NCBI RefSeq assembly: GCF_000517125.1
Contig: NZ_KI912156.1
Span: 632,618-696,617, forward strand
DNA length: 64,000 nucleotides
DNA from: Arthrobacter sp. MA-N2
GTDB lineage: Bacteria > Actinomycetota > Actinomycetes > Actinomycetales > Micrococcaceae
Direction of reading: 5' to 3'
A program made the position numbers and the translations under genes. Positions 27,200 to 36,265 of the stretch are shown here, piece after piece. The notes beneath the pieces were generated by a model. The model was not told the DNA's origin. It ran no database searches and saw only the letters and a list, made by a program, of their open reading frames with translations. Every line of letters starts with the position of its first letter. Position 1 is the first letter of the stretch.

Positions 27200-28222
27200 C
27201 TATTGCGTGGGCTGGAGCCACTTCAGAAGCCGATCCACCGGCCACGTCGTAACGATCCGATCGGCGGGTACACCGTTGGCCTCCGCCCGCTCGGCGCCGT
27301 ATTGCAGGAAATCGAGCTGGCCGGGGGCATGCGCGTCACTGTCGATGCTGAAGAGGCAGCCCGCGTCGAGGGCAATGCGGATCAACTCGTCCGGCGGGTC
27401 TTGGCGTTCCGGCCTCGAATTGATCTCGACGGCCACGGAGTGTTCCGCGCACGACGCGAAGACCTTTTCTGCATCGAACTCCGAGGGAAGCCTGGTTCCG
27501 CGTGATCCTTTGACCAAACGGCCGGTGCAGTGTCCGAGGACGTTCGTGTGCGGGTTTTCGATGGCGGTGAGCATCCGCCCTGTCATGGATCGCTTGTCGG
27601 ATCGCAGCTTCGAGTGGACGCTGGCCACCACCACATCCAACTGGCTCAACAATTCCGCGGATTGGTCCAGCTCGCCGTCTTCGAGAATGTCCACTTCGAT
27701 TCCGGCCAATAGGCGAAAGCCGGAGTCTTGCCTGTTGTTGATCCCGTCCACAACCATGAGTTGCTCAGTCAAACGCTCCGGGCTGAGCCCGTTGGCTATG
27801 GTGAGGCTAGGGGAGTGATCGGTCAAAGCAAGATATTCCCGGCCAAGAATACGAGCTGCGTCGGCCATGACCTCGATCGGCGACCCGCCATCGGACCAGT
27901 TGCTGTGGCTGTGAAGATCGCCCCGGAGCGTAGCATGCAACTCGTGCCCGCCATCGGCCAAGGGCTCGGCCCCACGACGGCGGAGCCCTTCGAGATAGTC
28001 CGGGACGGCTCCGCCGAGGGCCCGGCTGATCACCTCGAACGTGCGGTTGCCGATTCCCTTGGTTCCTTTGAGGCGGCCGTCCTTCACGCGGGTGGACAGC
28101 TCCTCGCGGCTGAGGCCGGCGATGATGCCCGCAGCCCGGCGAAACGCCTGGACCTTGAAGGTGTCCGCGAGTTCCCGCTCCAGCCAGAAAGCGGTTTCGT
28201 TGAGCGCATCTACGGCGTCCAT
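27200..28222 (-). CDS. PHP-domain protein with N-terminal helix-hairpin-helix region (PolX-like without polymerase)
   Basis: A protein of 340 residues. The N-terminal ~85 residues resemble the beta-type polymerase helix-hairpin-helix region (KVQAFRRAAGIIAGL, LKGTKGIGNRTFEVISRAL). The rest is a PHP metal-dependent phosphoesterase domain with DLHSHSNWSDGG, LALTDHSPSL, GIEVDIL, VVASVHSK, NVLGHCTGR and SIDSDAHAPGQL. It resembles bacterial family X polymerase with the nucleotidyl-transferase part absent. A role in DNA repair or phosphate-ester hydrolysis is inferred. It is convergent with the nickel permease. Confidence 0.88.
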   Translation of the reverse strand: MDAVDALNETAFWLERELADTFKVQAFRRAAGIIAGLSREELSTRVKDGRLKGTKGIGNRTFEVISRALGGAVPDYLEGLRRRGAEPLADGGHELHATLRGDLHSHSNWSDGGSPIEVMADAARILGREYLALTDHSPSLTIANGLSPERLTEQLMVVDGINNRQDSGFRLLAGIEVDILEDGELDQSAELLSQLDVVVASVHSKLRSDKRSMTGRMLTAIENPHTNVLGHCTGRLVKGSRGTRLPSEFDAEKVFASCAEHSVAVEINSRPERQDPPDELIRIALDAGCLFSIDSDAHAPGQLDFLQYGAERAEANGVPADRIVTTWPVDRLLKWLQPTQ

Positions 28223-28395
28223 AGCTCAATCATCCACTATCGCGGGATCCGAGCCTCGTCGCTCGGGGCTTGCGGGGGTTATCAAAATTGGTCAATACAA
28301 ATGCCCGTTATCCACAGGTGAATTTTGCGAATTGTCATATCCGGCGTAAACCGACCTACGGTGGTTGTATCCCGTAGCTCCGAGCGAAGGAATCC

Positions 28396-30738
28396 ATGCC
28401 CGACAATCACAAAATACGCGCTCCAAGCCCATCCGATTCCAGAACCTCGTCCGTCCAGACCGGCTTGACAGCCAAATGGAAGGACCTTGCGGGTCTGCCG
28501 TTCGTGAGCGGATTGAAAGCCGACGCTCCAGCGTCGCTCATCGTGTTCCTCGTCGCTTTGCCCTTGTCCTTGGGCATTGCCGCAGCCTCCGGCGCCCCAG
28601 TCATGGCGGGGCTTATTGCCGCGGCGGTTGGTGGAATCGTCGCAGGCACCCTCGGCGGCTCGCCCCTCCAAGTGAGCGGTCCCGCCGCCGGATTGACCAT
28701 GGTGGTCGCCGGACTGGTCGAAGAGTTCGGCTGGCCGGCGACCTGCGCCATCACGGCGGCCGCCGGCGTTGTCCAACTGCTTCTGGGATTCGGCAAGGTT
28801 GGCCGGGCCGCCCTCGCAGTGTCGCCCGTGGTGGTCCGGGCGCTGCTCGCCGGGATTGGCATCACGATCGTCCTGCAGCAAATCCAGGTGCTTTTGGGGT
28901 CAAAGGCCGCCGAGTCAGCGCTTGCCAATATCACCGCCCTACCCGCAGCGATCACCAATGTCGAACTGCATTCGGCGCTGCTCGGACTGACTGTTGTGGG
29001 TATCCTCCTGGCGTGGAGGCACCTGCCGCGCCCATTCCGGAGAGTCCCCGGGCCCTTGGTGGCCGTGGTCGCCGGTACGGCCATTTCCTTGGCAATGGCA
29101 CCCGGTGTCGAGCGGATCAGTTTCAGTGGTTCAATTTTCGATGCCGTGGCCTTGCCGAGCCTACCGGACGGCAATTGGCGTGCCGTTGCCCTGGCAGTCA
29201 TCTCCGTGGCCTTGATCGCGAGCATCGAATCGCTCCTCTCCGCAGTGGCCGTGGACAAGATGCAGTCCGGACCGCGCACCGACCTCAACCGGGAACTTGT
29301 AGGCCAGGGATCGGCGAACATGGTGTCAGGAATATTGGGCGGCCTACCCATCACGGGCGTGATCGTCCGTAGTGCCACCAACGTGGAAGCCGGAGCGTCC
29401 ACACGCAAGTCGGCAATCCTCCATGGTGTATGGGTGCTGGTGTTCTCAGCTCTGTTCGCTGGACTGATCCAGCTGATCCCCTTGACGGTATTGGCCGGCC
29501 TGCTGATCGTCATCGGCGCCCGCCTCATCAAGGTGGCCGACATCAAAACCAGCCGCCGGACCGGCGATCTGCTCGTCTACGTAGTGACGCTCGTTTGCGT
29601 GGTCTTCTTGAACCTTCTCGAGGGGGTGATCATCGGACTGGCGCTTGCCTCGCTCTGCCTCCTATTCAGGGTGCTTCGGGCGTCCATCGACGCCCATCTG
29701 TTGCAGGAAGGGGCCCGGGCGACGTGGCGGGTGGCGATCGGCGGCTCGTGCAGCTTCTTTGCACTTCCGCGCCTGAAGCGCGTTTTGGATTCTGTCCCTG
29801 ACGGTGCGGACGTCCTGGTGGAATTGAACGCCGACTACATCGACCACGCCTTCCACGAGGCACTGGTTGCTTGGCAGGCACAATACTCGGCGGCTGGTGG
29901 AGCGGTGCAGGTTGAGGAGCACGGCAGCACGGCCTTCCGCGACGCACCGCTTCGCTCACCCCAACGGCAGGAGGCCGTGGAGTTCCCGCTTCCACCGAGG
30001 GCCGGGCGGACTCCGGCTCCCGGGCCCGACGGCGTCGAGCCGCTGCCGCTGAGATCGATCCTCTTGGGAATCGACAAGTACCACCGGCGGCACTCGCACA
30101 AGGTCCGCCCGTTGGTGCAAGGCCTCGCCGACGCCCAGAATCCAGACACCCTTTTCGTGGCCTGCGTGGATTCGCGCGTCAATCCGAACCTGATCACGAG
30201 CAGCGGTCCCGGGGACCTGTTGACTTTGCGGAACATCGGGAACGTGGTGGGCGAGGACGGGAGGGATGGCTCGATCGAATCGACGCTAGCGTTCGCGGTG
30301 AACGGGCTATCGGTGGACACGATCGTGGTCTGCGGCCACTCGAACTGTGGCGCGATGAAAGCGGTGATTGCCGACGCCGAGGGGCAAGGTCCCCGCCCAG
30401 GTTCCATCGGAGGGTCCTTCGACGCATGGCTGGACCATGTCAGGCCCAGCTACCGCGAGTTGTTGGCCGGTCATCCGGTGGCGAGGGCCGCCGAGGCTGC
30501 GGGCTATAACCGCGTGGACCAGCTTGGTCTGGTCAATGTCGCTGTCCAGCTGGGAAGGCTCGCCGGGCATCCGCTCACGGGCCCGGGGCTGGCAGATGGT
30601 TCCCTCCAGGCAAGAGGGCTTTTTTTCGACATATCCACTGCCCGGGTAATCCTTGTGACCGCCGACGGCATAGAGCAGCTGGACCCGACGGTTGCCGTAG
30701 TTTGCACCGTCGATCGGGAAGGGGCCGCAAGAACATAA
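28396..30738 (+). CDS. SulP-family anion transporter fused to beta-carbonic anhydrase
   Basis: A protein of 780 residues. Residues ~35-440 form a SulP transporter (DAPASLIVFLVALPLSLGIA, LQVSGPAAGLT, IESLLSAVAVDKM, GLPITGVIVRSATNVEAGA) with about a dozen membrane segments. After a linker, residues ~550-780 form a beta-carbonic anhydrase with the zinc ligands Cys590 (ACVDSRV), His648 and Cys651 (CGHSNCGA), plus Asp592 and Arg594 of the catalytic dyad. Fusions of this type are known in actinobacteria and are thought to couple bicarbonate transport to CO2 interconversion. It lies ~1.3 kb from the urease cluster, whose product is carbamate/CO2. Confidence 0.94.
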   Translation: MPDNHKIRAPSPSDSRTSSVQTGLTAKWKDLAGLPFVSGLKADAPASLIVFLVALPLSLGIAAASGAPVMAGLIAAAVGGIVAGTLGGSPLQVSGPAAGLTMVVAGLVEEFGWPATCAITAAAGVVQLLLGFGKVGRAALAVSPVVVRALLAGIGITIVLQQIQVLLGSKAAESALANITALPAAITNVELHSALLGLTVVGILLAWRHLPRPFRRVPGPLVAVVAGTAISLAMAPGVERISFSGSIFDAVALPSLPDGNWRAVALAVISVALIASIESLLSAVAVDKMQSGPRTDLNRELVGQGSANMVSGILGGLPITGVIVRSATNVEAGASTRKSAILHGVWVLVFSALFAGLIQLIPLTVLAGLLIVIGARLIKVADIKTSRRTGDLLVYVVTLVCVVFLNLLEGVIIGLALASLCLLFRVLRASIDAHLLQEGARATWRVAIGGSCSFFALPRLKRVLDSVPDGADVLVELNADYIDHAFHEALVAWQAQYSAAGGAVQVEEHGSTAFRDAPLRSPQRQEAVEFPLPPRAGRTPAPGPDGVEPLPLRSILLGIDKYHRRHSHKVRPLVQGLADAQNPDTLFVACVDSRVNPNLITSSGPGDLLTLRNIGNVVGEDGRDGSIESTLAFAVNGLSVDTIVVCGHSNCGAMKAVIADAEGQGPRPGSIGGSFDAWLDHVRPSYRELLAGHPVARAAEAAGYNRVDQLGLVNVAVQLGRLAGHPLTGPGLADGSLQARGLFFDISTARVILVTADGIEQLDPTVAVVCTVDREGAART

Positions 30739-30909
30739 GTGCGCGGTCCTGGCCGCAGTCATGACGAACGGGACGGCGTTCAGCAGATCTGGGCGTCGTC
30801 CCTGTGCGGGTCACCGTTCCCCTGCAATAATCGGAACCAGTTGCCTCGCTCGATTTGCATGCGGGGCGGTATGCACGTTCGGACGAATCACATCGCAGAC
30901 GAGGCGGAC

Positions 30910-33141
30910 ATGACCAACACTCCCATCCAGCAGAACACCGTGGCCCAGCAAACAACGGGGTACCCGGTTGCAGCCATTGACGAGGAGCTGCTTCACCGGC
31001 TCGCGGACGTTCACGGCGTCGGGACGGCCTTTCACGGCTGGGATGGCTTGCAACATGATGTTTCGCCCGCAACGCTGATCCAAGTACTGGGCTCCTTGGG
31101 AGTCACCGCGGATTCCAACGAGCACATCGAGGCGGCTCTCGTGGAGGCAGAAGTGGCGCCGTGGCGTCGGATGCTGCCGCCCGCCGTCGTCGTCCAAGAA
31201 GGAACCACGGCGCACGTGCACGTGCACGTCCGGGACGGCTTGCCGGCCCGCCTGACGATTTCACTCGAGGATGGGACGGAGCTCGCGGCCGTTCAACTGG
31301 AGGACTGGGCGCCCCCGCGTAACGTGGATGGAGTGCCCACAGGCCGTGCCACTTTTGAGGTGCCGGCCGGATTGCCGCTCGGTTGGCATTCGCTGACGGC
31401 CGAGTCCGACGGCGTGACCGCCACTGCCGCGCTGGCCGTGGTCCCGGCCAAGCTCCAAACGGCGGCGCAGCTCGAGGAGCGGCACGGCTGGGGACTCGCC
31501 ACGCAGCAATACTCGATACGCTCTAAGCGCTCGTGGGGAATCGGGGACTTCGCGGATCTGGCCGATTTGGCGTCGTTGGCTGGTGCTCGCGGAGCCGACT
31601 ATGTGCTGGTGAACCCTTTGCATGCCGCCGAACCTGTGCCTCCGGTTCAAGCGTCGCCGTATTCTCCGTCCACCAGGCGGTTCTTCAACCCCATCTATAT
31701 TCGCATTGAAGAAATTCCTGAATTGGCATACGTCAAGCCCCGAAAGCGCGCCACGGTGGACCGCTTGATGGATGATGTCCATGCCTTTAACAAGGACGCT
31801 GAACGGCTGGATCGGGATCAGATTTTCGCCGCCAAGCTTGCTGCCCTGGAACTTCTTCACACGGTCCGGCTCTCACCGGCCCGGCAGCAGGCTTTCGAGG
31901 AATTCTGCCGTGAGTCCGGCCCAGGTCTTGATGATTTTGCGCTTTGGTGCGCGATCCGCGAGGACCGGCCTCCTGAGGACCCCTTCTGGGCGGACCCTAC
32001 GGCGACGCTCGGCTCGCCACAGGTTGAATCCATGCGCCGCTCGCTGGCCGATCGGATTGCTTTCCACCGTTGGCTGCAATGGATCTGCGATGAACAGCTC
32101 GAGTCGGCCCAAGCTGCGGCGAAGCGTTCCGGCATGCGACTGGGAGTGGTGCACGACCTCGCCGTGGGGGCAGACCTCAGCAGCGCCGACGCGTGGATGC
32201 TGCGCGACACCTTCGCCCCTGGTGTGAGCGTGGGTGCGCCACCGGACATGTACAACCAGCTCGGCCAGAACTGGAACCAGCCGCCGTGGCACCCGGTTCG
32301 TTTGGCCGAAGCGGGCTATGCCCCCCTCCGCGCGATGCTCGCCACTGTCCTCCGCCATGCTGGCGGGATCCGCGTGGACCACATCCTGGGGCTATTCCGG
32401 CTCTGGTGGGTCCCCGCCGGCAACTCCGCGCGCGACGGCGCCTACGTCCGGTACGACCACGAGGCCCTCATTGGCGTCCTCGCCTTGGAGGCGCACCGCG
32501 CGGGCGCGGTGGTGATCGGCGAAGACCTGGGCGTCTTCGAGCCCTGGGTGCGGGACTACCTTGCGGCCCGCGGCATCTTGGGTACGTCGATCCTTTGGTT
32601 CGAGTACGACGGCGACTCGCCCCTGCCGCCTGAACGCTACCGGACGCAGGCCCTCGCCAGCGTCAACACCCACGACCTCCCGCCGACTGCTGGTTATCTC
32701 GCCGGCGATCACGTTGAACTCCGGGGCCAGCTGGGCTTGCTCGAGCGAAGCGTGGCCGAAGAACGCACAGAGCATGAGACCGCCTTGGAGAAGATAATGG
32801 GGCTCCTGCGGGAACGGGGCCTGTTGCCCACGGGATTTGGCGACGGCGGTGACAGTGCCGACGGCGCCGACAGCGCTGCGGTGCTTGGCGAGGAACAGGT
32901 CATCGAGGCGTTGCACCGTCTGCTGGCACAGGCGCCGTCGGTCCTGCTGGGCGTTGCGCTGGTGGATGCCGTGGGGGAACGCAGGGTGCAGAATCAGCCC
33001 GGAACGACGTCGGAGGTCTACCCCAACTGGCAAGTGCCACTCGCCGACGAACACGGCCGCGCGGTACTCATTGATGACCTTGATGCCAACCCGCGGTTCA
33101 ATTCCCTGCTTGCTGCCGTGGACGAGGCCGTGCAGGGATAG
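30910..33141 (+). CDS. malQ: 4-alpha-glucanotransferase (amylomaltase, GH77)
   Basis: A protein of 743 residues from the ATG at 30910 (MTNTPIQQNTVAQ) with GAGG ahead; 57 further open codons upstream look non-coding. The first ~180 residues are the N-terminal extension seen in the long actinobacterial MalQ. The GH77 core follows: SPYSPSTRRFFNP, the nucleophile region GIRVDHILGLFRLWWVP, the general acid region VVIGEDLGVFEPWV and NTHDLPPTAGYL. It transfers maltodextrin chains between glucans in the cytoplasm. No other maltose genes are adjacent. Confidence 0.95.
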   Translation: MTNTPIQQNTVAQQTTGYPVAAIDEELLHRLADVHGVGTAFHGWDGLQHDVSPATLIQVLGSLGVTADSNEHIEAALVEAEVAPWRRMLPPAVVVQEGTTAHVHVHVRDGLPARLTISLEDGTELAAVQLEDWAPPRNVDGVPTGRATFEVPAGLPLGWHSLTAESDGVTATAALAVVPAKLQTAAQLEERHGWGLATQQYSIRSKRSWGIGDFADLADLASLAGARGADYVLVNPLHAAEPVPPVQASPYSPSTRRFFNPIYIRIEEIPELAYVKPRKRATVDRLMDDVHAFNKDAERLDRDQIFAAKLAALELLHTVRLSPARQQAFEEFCRESGPGLDDFALWCAIREDRPPEDPFWADPTATLGSPQVESMRRSLADRIAFHRWLQWICDEQLESAQAAAKRSGMRLGVVHDLAVGADLSSADAWMLRDTFAPGVSVGAPPDMYNQLGQNWNQPPWHPVRLAEAGYAPLRAMLATVLRHAGGIRVDHILGLFRLWWVPAGNSARDGAYVRYDHEALIGVLALEAHRAGAVVIGEDLGVFEPWVRDYLAARGILGTSILWFEYDGDSPLPPERYRTQALASVNTHDLPPTAGYLAGDHVELRGQLGLLERSVAEERTEHETALEKIMGLLRERGLLPTGFGDGGDSADGADSAAVLGEEQVIEALHRLLAQAPSVLLGVALVDAVGERRVQNQPGTTSEVYPNWQVPLADEHGRAVLIDDLDANPRFNSLLAAVDEAVQG

Positions 33142-33152
33142 GCAACGCATCG

Positions 33153-33205
33153 AGGCGTGAGATCTCGCCTCTTTAGGGTCGCGAAAACGCCGAGATCTCA
33201 CGCCT
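33153..33205. repeat. Palindrome between malQ and the lactonase gene, 15-bp arms
   Basis: AGGCGTGAGATCTCG (33153-33167) and its exact reverse complement (33191-33205) are separated by 23 nt. It sits between two convergent genes, so it may terminate both. No T-run follows on either side, and the arm sequence differs from the other long palindromes in the window. Confidence 0.7.
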
Positions 33206-33217
33206 GGATGAGTGAAG

Positions 33218-34288
33218 TCAGGTCGCGATGACCAAAGCGGTAGGCGAACCTACGCTCAGCTGCTCGAGGACATCGCCCGGGATACCGGTAGCACGGTCCA
33301 AGGCGAAGGTGGTGACTTGTCCGGAGCGCTCGTTTGCCACGTGGAGCCAGCCGTCGCGGACCAGGTGGTGGCGTGGCCAGTCCCCTCCGCTGGGAACATC
33401 AGCTACGGGACGGAGGCGGGTCCCGCTGCCTTCCACCGCCAATACCGAGACCCGGTTGGAGCCGCGGATACCGGCGTAGACGAAGCGATGGTCGGGGGAT
33501 AAGGCGATTTCGGCGGCAGCATCGCCGTCGACGGCTCCGTCTGCCGTGGCGGGACCGCGCCGGTGGAGCACAAAGCGGCCGTCTGCCCCGGGCAGGAGCA
33601 CCGCCACTTCGATCGAGTACTCCGTCACGACGAATACGGCGTCGGCGGAGGGGTGCTGGACCAAGTGCCGAGGGCCGCTGCCCATGGGGAGGGCGACTTC
33701 ATGGTCCCTGAGCAGTCCGGTGTCGGGGAAGTAGTTCCACACCCGCACAAGGTCGAACCCGAGGTCCGTGGTCATGATCCGGCCGTCGTTGAGCATGAGG
33801 CTTGCGTGGGCACGGCTCACCCGGGCGCCGCCTGTGGCGATGTCGGTGCCGTCGTCGACGCCGGCATGTGGATCTTTCGCCGGCGGCGCGGCAAAGCGCG
33901 AGGTGATACCGCCGTCGTCGTCGAGCCCGAAGAGCAGCACGTTGCCGTCGCCCCAACAGGCGACCACGATGAAGCGACCGGAAGGGTCCACTGCGACGTG
34001 GCAGGCCGCAGCTCCGGCCGGCCAGGCACCGCCCAGCGGCTCGAGGCCGGACACTCCTGTCCTTCGATACGCGCGGACTGACTGTGCGGCCTCGGCTACC
34101 GCGTAGACCACGGGCAGCGTGGGGTGAACGGCAAGGAACGACGGCGAGGGTGCTTCGACGGCGGTACCGAGCCAACTGAGGCTGCCGTCTTCACGCGCGG
34201 CAACTGCACCGATACCCATTCCGTGCCCGTCGCTGTCCGCTGTGTATGCGCCTACCCAAATGAGCGTTCCGTCGATGTCCCCTGCCAC
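33218..34288 (-). CDS. Lactonase family protein (seven-bladed beta-propeller)
   Basis: A protein of 356 residues from the GTG at 34288. Repeated blades are visible (VVYAVAEAAQSVRAYRRTG, CHVAVDPSGRFIVVACWGDGNVLLF, GPRHLVQHPSADAVFVVTEYS, DHRFVYAGIRGSNRVSVLAV), matching the 6-phosphogluconolactonase / carboxymuconate-cyclase-like family. Such proteins hydrolyse sugar lactones in the cytoplasm. It begins three bases after the stop of an aldo-keto reductase, so the two are an operon and may act on the same sugar derivative. Confidence 0.88.
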   Translation of the reverse strand: MAGDIDGTLIWVGAYTADSDGHGMGIGAVAAREDGSLSWLGTAVEAPSPSFLAVHPTLPVVYAVAEAAQSVRAYRRTGVSGLEPLGGAWPAGAAACHVAVDPSGRFIVVACWGDGNVLLFGLDDDGGITSRFAAPPAKDPHAGVDDGTDIATGGARVSRAHASLMLNDGRIMTTDLGFDLVRVWNYFPDTGLLRDHEVALPMGSGPRHLVQHPSADAVFVVTEYSIEVAVLLPGADGRFVLHRRGPATADGAVDGDAAAEIALSPDHRFVYAGIRGSNRVSVLAVEGSGTRLRPVADVPSGGDWPRHHLVRDGWLHVANERSGQVTTFALDRATGIPGDVLEQLSVGSPTALVIAT

Positions 34289-34291
34289 GCG

Positions 34292-35122
34292 TCAGTGTCC
34301 CTGGACGTCGGAATCGACGCCCGCGTCTTGGCCCGCGTCCAAGGTGGCGATAGCCAGCAGGTCTTCCCGGTCCAAGGCGAAGTTGAAAACGTCCAGGTTT
34401 TCCTTCATGCGCAGCGGATTTGCGGACTTCGGGATGGCCACTAGCCCCTCCTGGACGTGCCAGCGCAGCACAACCTGCCCGGGCGTCTTTCCGTGTTTCT
34501 TCGCGATGGCCGCCAAGACGGGCGCGTTCAGGAGATCGCGGCCGGCGCCGAGCGGACTGTACGACTCCGTTGCGATACCGTGGCTGCCGTTGAAGGCGCG
34601 CTCATCGATCCGCGTGATGGACGGGGAGATCTGGATCTGGTTGACTGCCGGCACCACCGAGGTTTCCTCCAGGAGCCGTTCCAGGTGCGAGGGCTTGAAG
34701 TTGGACACGCCGATCGAGCGCACCTTCCCTTCAGCTTGGAGCCGCTCAAAGGTTTTCCACGTCGAGACGAACTCATTCCGTTGGGGGAGCGGCCAATGGA
34801 TGAGCAAGAGGTCCACGTAGTCCATGCCGAGGCGCCGGAGCGAGCCTTCGAGCCCGTCGACGGCGCGATCTCGGCCCTGGTAGGTGCCGTCCAGCTTGGT
34901 AGTGATGAACATTTCTTCACGAGGGAGGCCGCAGTCCCGCACGCCCTGCCCGACGCCGGCTTCGTTACCGTAGCGGTAGGCCGTGTCGATGTGCCGGTAG
35001 CCAAGTTCGACGGCGGACACCACCGCCGTGGCGACCTCGGCGTCGTCGAGCGGCCAGGTTCCGAGACCGATCTGCGGAATGGCGTTTCCGTCGTTGAGCT
35101 TGATCAATGGTGCAGATTCCAT
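34292..35122 (-). CDS. Aldo/keto reductase (2,5-diketo-gluconate reductase-like)
   Basis: A protein of 276 residues from the ATG at 35122 (MESAPLIKLNDG). The catalytic tetrad is readable: Asp in YRHIDTAYRY, Tyr in the same motif, Lys in FITTKLDG, His in LLLIHWPLP. The NADPH pocket SNF and the region IPKSANPLRMKENL are also typical. It reduces aldehydes or ketoacids. It is coupled to the downstream lactonase gene. Confidence 0.92.
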   Translation of the reverse strand: MESAPLIKLNDGNAIPQIGLGTWPLDDAEVATAVVSAVELGYRHIDTAYRYGNEAGVGQGVRDCGLPREEMFITTKLDGTYQGRDRAVDGLEGSLRRLGMDYVDLLLIHWPLPQRNEFVSTWKTFERLQAEGKVRSIGVSNFKPSHLERLLEETSVVPAVNQIQISPSITRIDERAFNGSHGIATESYSPLGAGRDLLNAPVLAAIAKKHGKTPGQVVLRWHVQEGLVAIPKSANPLRMKENLDVFNFALDREDLLAIATLDAGQDAGVDSDVQGH

Positions 35123-35168
35123 ATCGGAAGTCTTTCCTATCGGTCGCGGTTTGCACAGTGCCTCCCCA

Positions 35169-35234
35169 CCCAACTGACTCGCAGTTGTTGTCGTTATGAG
35201 GGCTCTAAACGACAACAACTGCGAGTCAGTTGGG
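35169..35234. repeat. Long perfect palindrome, 27-bp arms
   Basis: The arms 35169-35195 and 35208-35234 are perfect inverted repeats (outer end CCCAACTGACTCGCAG) around a 12-nt loop. They lie between two same-strand aldo-keto reductase genes, upstream of the first. A 27-bp perfect stem is exceptional for a terminator and there is no T-run. A REP-like mobile palindrome or a protein-binding site is more likely. Confidence 0.85.
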
Positions 35235-35253
35235 CGGCGTTACCGTAAGGGCT

Positions 35254-36225
35254 TCACCAGGCGTAGTCCTCGGGGGCGGTCCGGTGGCCGGGGAAGATGT
35301 CGTCGATCCGCTTGAGGGTATCGGCGTCGAGAGTGACGTCCAAAGCCCGGATGGCGGCATCCAACTGCTCCTGTGTGCGCGGACCCACGATCGGTGCGGT
35401 CACGGCCGGCTGGTGCAGCAACCAGGCCAAGCCCACATCCCCGGGCTCGTGCCCCAGGTCGTCGGCGAAGTCCTCGTATTGGCGGATCTGGTCTTCGTGC
35501 TTCTTCAGGGTCTCGGCCGCACGGCCCTCGAGGCGCCGGACGCCCTCGCGCTCCTTCTTCAGCACCCCGCCCAAAAGCCCGCCGTGAAGGGGCGACCACG
35601 GAATCAGTCCAAGGCCGTACTGCTCGGCGGCGGGGATGACTTCCAGCTCGACGTTGCGGGTGAGCAGGTTGTAGATGGACTGCTCGCTCACGAGTCCGTT
35701 GTAGTTGCGCCGCGCGGCCGCCTCCTGCGCCTGGGCAATGTGCCAGCCGGCGAAGTTGCTGCTCCCGGAGTACAGGATCTTGCCTTGCTGGACGGCAACC
35801 TCGATGGCCTGCCAGATCTCGTCCCATGGCGTGTTCCGGTCCACGTGGTGGAACTGGTAAACGTCGATGTAGTCGGTCTGCAACCGCTTCAGACTGGCGT
35901 CCAAGGCGCGCCGGATGTTGAGGGCAGATAGCTTCGACTCGTTGGGACGGTCAGTCATGGTTCCGTAGAGCTTTGTTGCGAGCACCACGCGTTCCCGGCG
36001 CTCGCCGCCCTTTGCGAACCAACGCCCCAGGATTTCCTCGGTCCATCCCCGATGCTCGGTGCCGCCATAGACGTTGGCGGTGTCGAAAAAGTTGATTCCG
36101 GAGTCCAGCGCCGAATCCATGATGGAGTGCGCTGCGGATTCTTCTGTCTGCGGGCCAAAGTTCATGGTTCCGAGGCACAAGCGGGAGACGCTAAGGCCCG
36201 AGCGGCCCAAGTGGGTGTACTGCAT
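35254..36225 (-). CDS. Aldo/keto reductase (YajO/IolS-like group)
   Basis: A protein of 323 residues from the ATG at 36225 (MQYTHLGRSGLSVS), with AAGGAA nine bases before it; the open frame upstream to 36717 is the antisense of the next gene. The tetrad lies in NFFDTANVYGG, VLATKLYG and VYQFHHVD, and the C-terminal NADP site in PIVGPRTQEQLDAAI. It differs clearly from the two shorter reductases beside it. Substrate unknown. Confidence 0.92.
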   Translation of the reverse strand: MQYTHLGRSGLSVSRLCLGTMNFGPQTEESAAHSIMDSALDSGINFFDTANVYGGTEHRGWTEEILGRWFAKGGERRERVVLATKLYGTMTDRPNESKLSALNIRRALDASLKRLQTDYIDVYQFHHVDRNTPWDEIWQAIEVAVQQGKILYSGSSNFAGWHIAQAQEAAARRNYNGLVSEQSIYNLLTRNVELEVIPAAEQYGLGLIPWSPLHGGLLGGVLKKEREGVRRLEGRAAETLKKHEDQIRQYEDFADDLGHEPGDVGLAWLLHQPAVTAPIVGPRTQEQLDAAIRALDVTLDADTLKRIDDIFPGHRTAPEDYAW

Positions 36226-36265
36226 GGTTTGGGTTTCCTTACGCTGTTTGTTCTTGGCGGGCGAT

